Below, one piece after another: positions 6,181 through 6,912 of a stretch of DNA of 6,912 bases. The stretch's first letter is position 1; the number at the start of each line of letters is the position of its first letter. Under the pieces are notes generated by a model, which ran no database searches, had not been told where the DNA came from, and was given only the letters and a program-made list of their open reading frames with translations. This DNA is from Desulfobacteraceae bacterium (GTDB lineage Bacteria; Desulfobacterota; Desulfobacteria; Desulfobacterales; Desulfobacteraceae). A program made the translations under genes and the position numbers. Where the stretch lies: the NCBI GenBank assembly GCA_003354055.1, contig PIVQ01000381.1, positions 1 to 6,912 on the forward strand, given 5' to 3'.

Positions 6181-6912
6181 ATGAAACCGATCTATTTAAA
6201 AGTCATCGTAATTTCCTGCATCGCGGTTATCTTCACCATGTTTGCGATTTATGACACGCCGGATAAAAATGAGTCTCGCGTTTCACAGCCGGATCTTTTA
6301 GAACATCCTGTTTATTCTAAATATGAGTTTAAACAGTCCGATAGTTTTATCCGCATCGGTGTCCAGCCGCTATATCTGCCCAGCAGCCTGATAATGGAAA
6401 CACTGAAACGGGATAACATCTTGAAAGAAGAGCTGTCCCAAATAGGGCTTGAAATTCTCTTCTTCGATTTTCTCAAAGGGGATGATGTCAATTTTTTTCT
6501 TGCCCGGGGCGATATTGATGCAGGAGTCGGTGGGGATATGCCGGCACTGACCGCGGCCGCCACCCTTGACATTATAGTTCCGTCCATGATCCAGAGAGGA
6601 TTTGTCTCTATCGTAGCCAACCGGCATATGCTGATCGAGGATCTTGAGGGAAAAAGAATCGGCTATGCTTTTGGTTCCAATGCACATTACGCCCTTTTGA
6701 AGACACTTTCCTCTGAAGGATTAAGCGAAGATGACGTAAAACTGATTCCCTTTGACGTCACCCAAATGCCTGAAGCGCTTCATTCAAAAAAAATCATCGC
6801 GTTTTCCGCCTGGGAGCCGACACCTGCCATTGCACTAAAAAATTATACCGACAGTACTATTATCCACCAGCGCCTCTCTTTGGGGTTTTTCTATCTCCTG
6901 GAAACATTGAAC
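6181..6912 (+). CDS. membrane-anchored SsuA/NrtA-like periplasmic sensor domain protein, 3' partial
   Basis: The frame is open from the ATG at 6181 to the window edge, 244 codons without a stop. It starts 7 bases after cheR, with AGAGG at 6172-6176 overlapping that stop codon, which suggests co-transcription and coupled translation. One hydrophobic helix (about 5-24) has no clear cleavage site and probably anchors the protein. From about residue 56 it reads as a nitrate/sulfonate/taurine-type periplasmic binding domain. Key stretches are FIRIGVQPLYLPSS at 56-69, GDIDAGVGGDMPALTAAA at 110-127, IEDLEGKRIGYAFGSNAH at 152-169 and AWEPTPA at 210-216. A free transporter subunit would normally have a cleaved signal. 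The anchor and the CheR neighbour suggest the input half of a histidine kinase, diguanylate cyclase or receptor whose output domain lies beyond the edge. The ligand is unknown. Confidence 0.85.
   Translation, partial: MKPIYLKVIVISCIAVIFTMFAIYDTPDKNESRVSQPDLLEHPVYSKYEFKQSDSFIRIGVQPLYLPSSLIMETLKRDNILKEELSQIGLEILFFDFLKGDDVNFFLARGDIDAGVGGDMPALTAAATLDIIVPSMIQRGFVSIVANRHMLIEDLEGKRIGYAFGSNAHYALLKTLSSEGLSEDDVKLIPFDVTQMPEALHSKKIIAFSAWEPTPAIALKNYTDSTIIHQRLSLGFFYLLETLN

Noticed and set aside
6217..6219. Cys13 of the partial sensor as a lipoprotein attachment site (VISC)
   Set aside because: Only five hydrophobic residues precede it and the hydrophobic run continues past it, which fits a membrane helix rather than a lipobox.
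1..6912. CRISPR array, tRNA or rRNA genes, transposase
   Set aside because: No regularly spaced direct repeats, cloverleaf-like segment, rRNA stretch or transposase motif was seen on either strand.

Overview
The window looks like a piece of an anaerobic bacterial chromosome, most likely a sulfate-reducing or related Desulfobacterota. That is an inference from an oxygen-sensitive nickel carbon monoxide dehydrogenase, a four-cluster ferredoxin, strong AGGAGG-type ribosome binding sites and sensory genes built on periplasmic binding folds. No rRNA or other taxonomic marker is present.

Region 1 (1-3906, + strand) is a compact carbon monoxide oxidation operon. A 209-base leader with a striking set of repeated boxes is followed by cooS (Ni-Fe-S CO dehydrogenase), a CooF-like ferredoxin 30 bases later, and a FAD/NAD(P)-type oxidoreductase 4 bases after that. 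The likely flow is CO to the C-cluster, then the B and D clusters of CooS, the polyferredoxin, the flavoenzyme and NAD(P), or the reverse direction. No CO-induced hydrogenase, acetyl-CoA synthase, CooC nickel ATPase or CooA regulator is visible. The module therefore looks like the CODH-ferredoxin-flavoprotein type rather than the hydrogenase or acetogenic type.

Region 2 (3907-4056) lies between convergent genes. It holds an imperfect 41-base inverted repeat and a perfect 11-bp GC-rich hairpin, which may end transcription from both sides.

Region 3 (4057-5019, - strand) carries a lone exported protein that looks like a periplasmic solute-binding protein, with no transporter permease or ATPase beside it. 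It is visibly more AT-rich than the CO operon.

Region 4 (5020-5342) is a 323-base divergent intergenic stretch. It contains a good sigma70-like promoter facing the next gene.

Region 5 (5343-6912, + strand) is a signalling unit. A CheR-type protein methyltransferase is followed after 7 bases by a membrane-anchored protein with a nitrate/sulfonate-type (SsuA/NrtA-like) periplasmic binding domain. That second gene runs off the right edge after 244 codons and is probably the sensor half of a larger signalling protein such as a histidine kinase.
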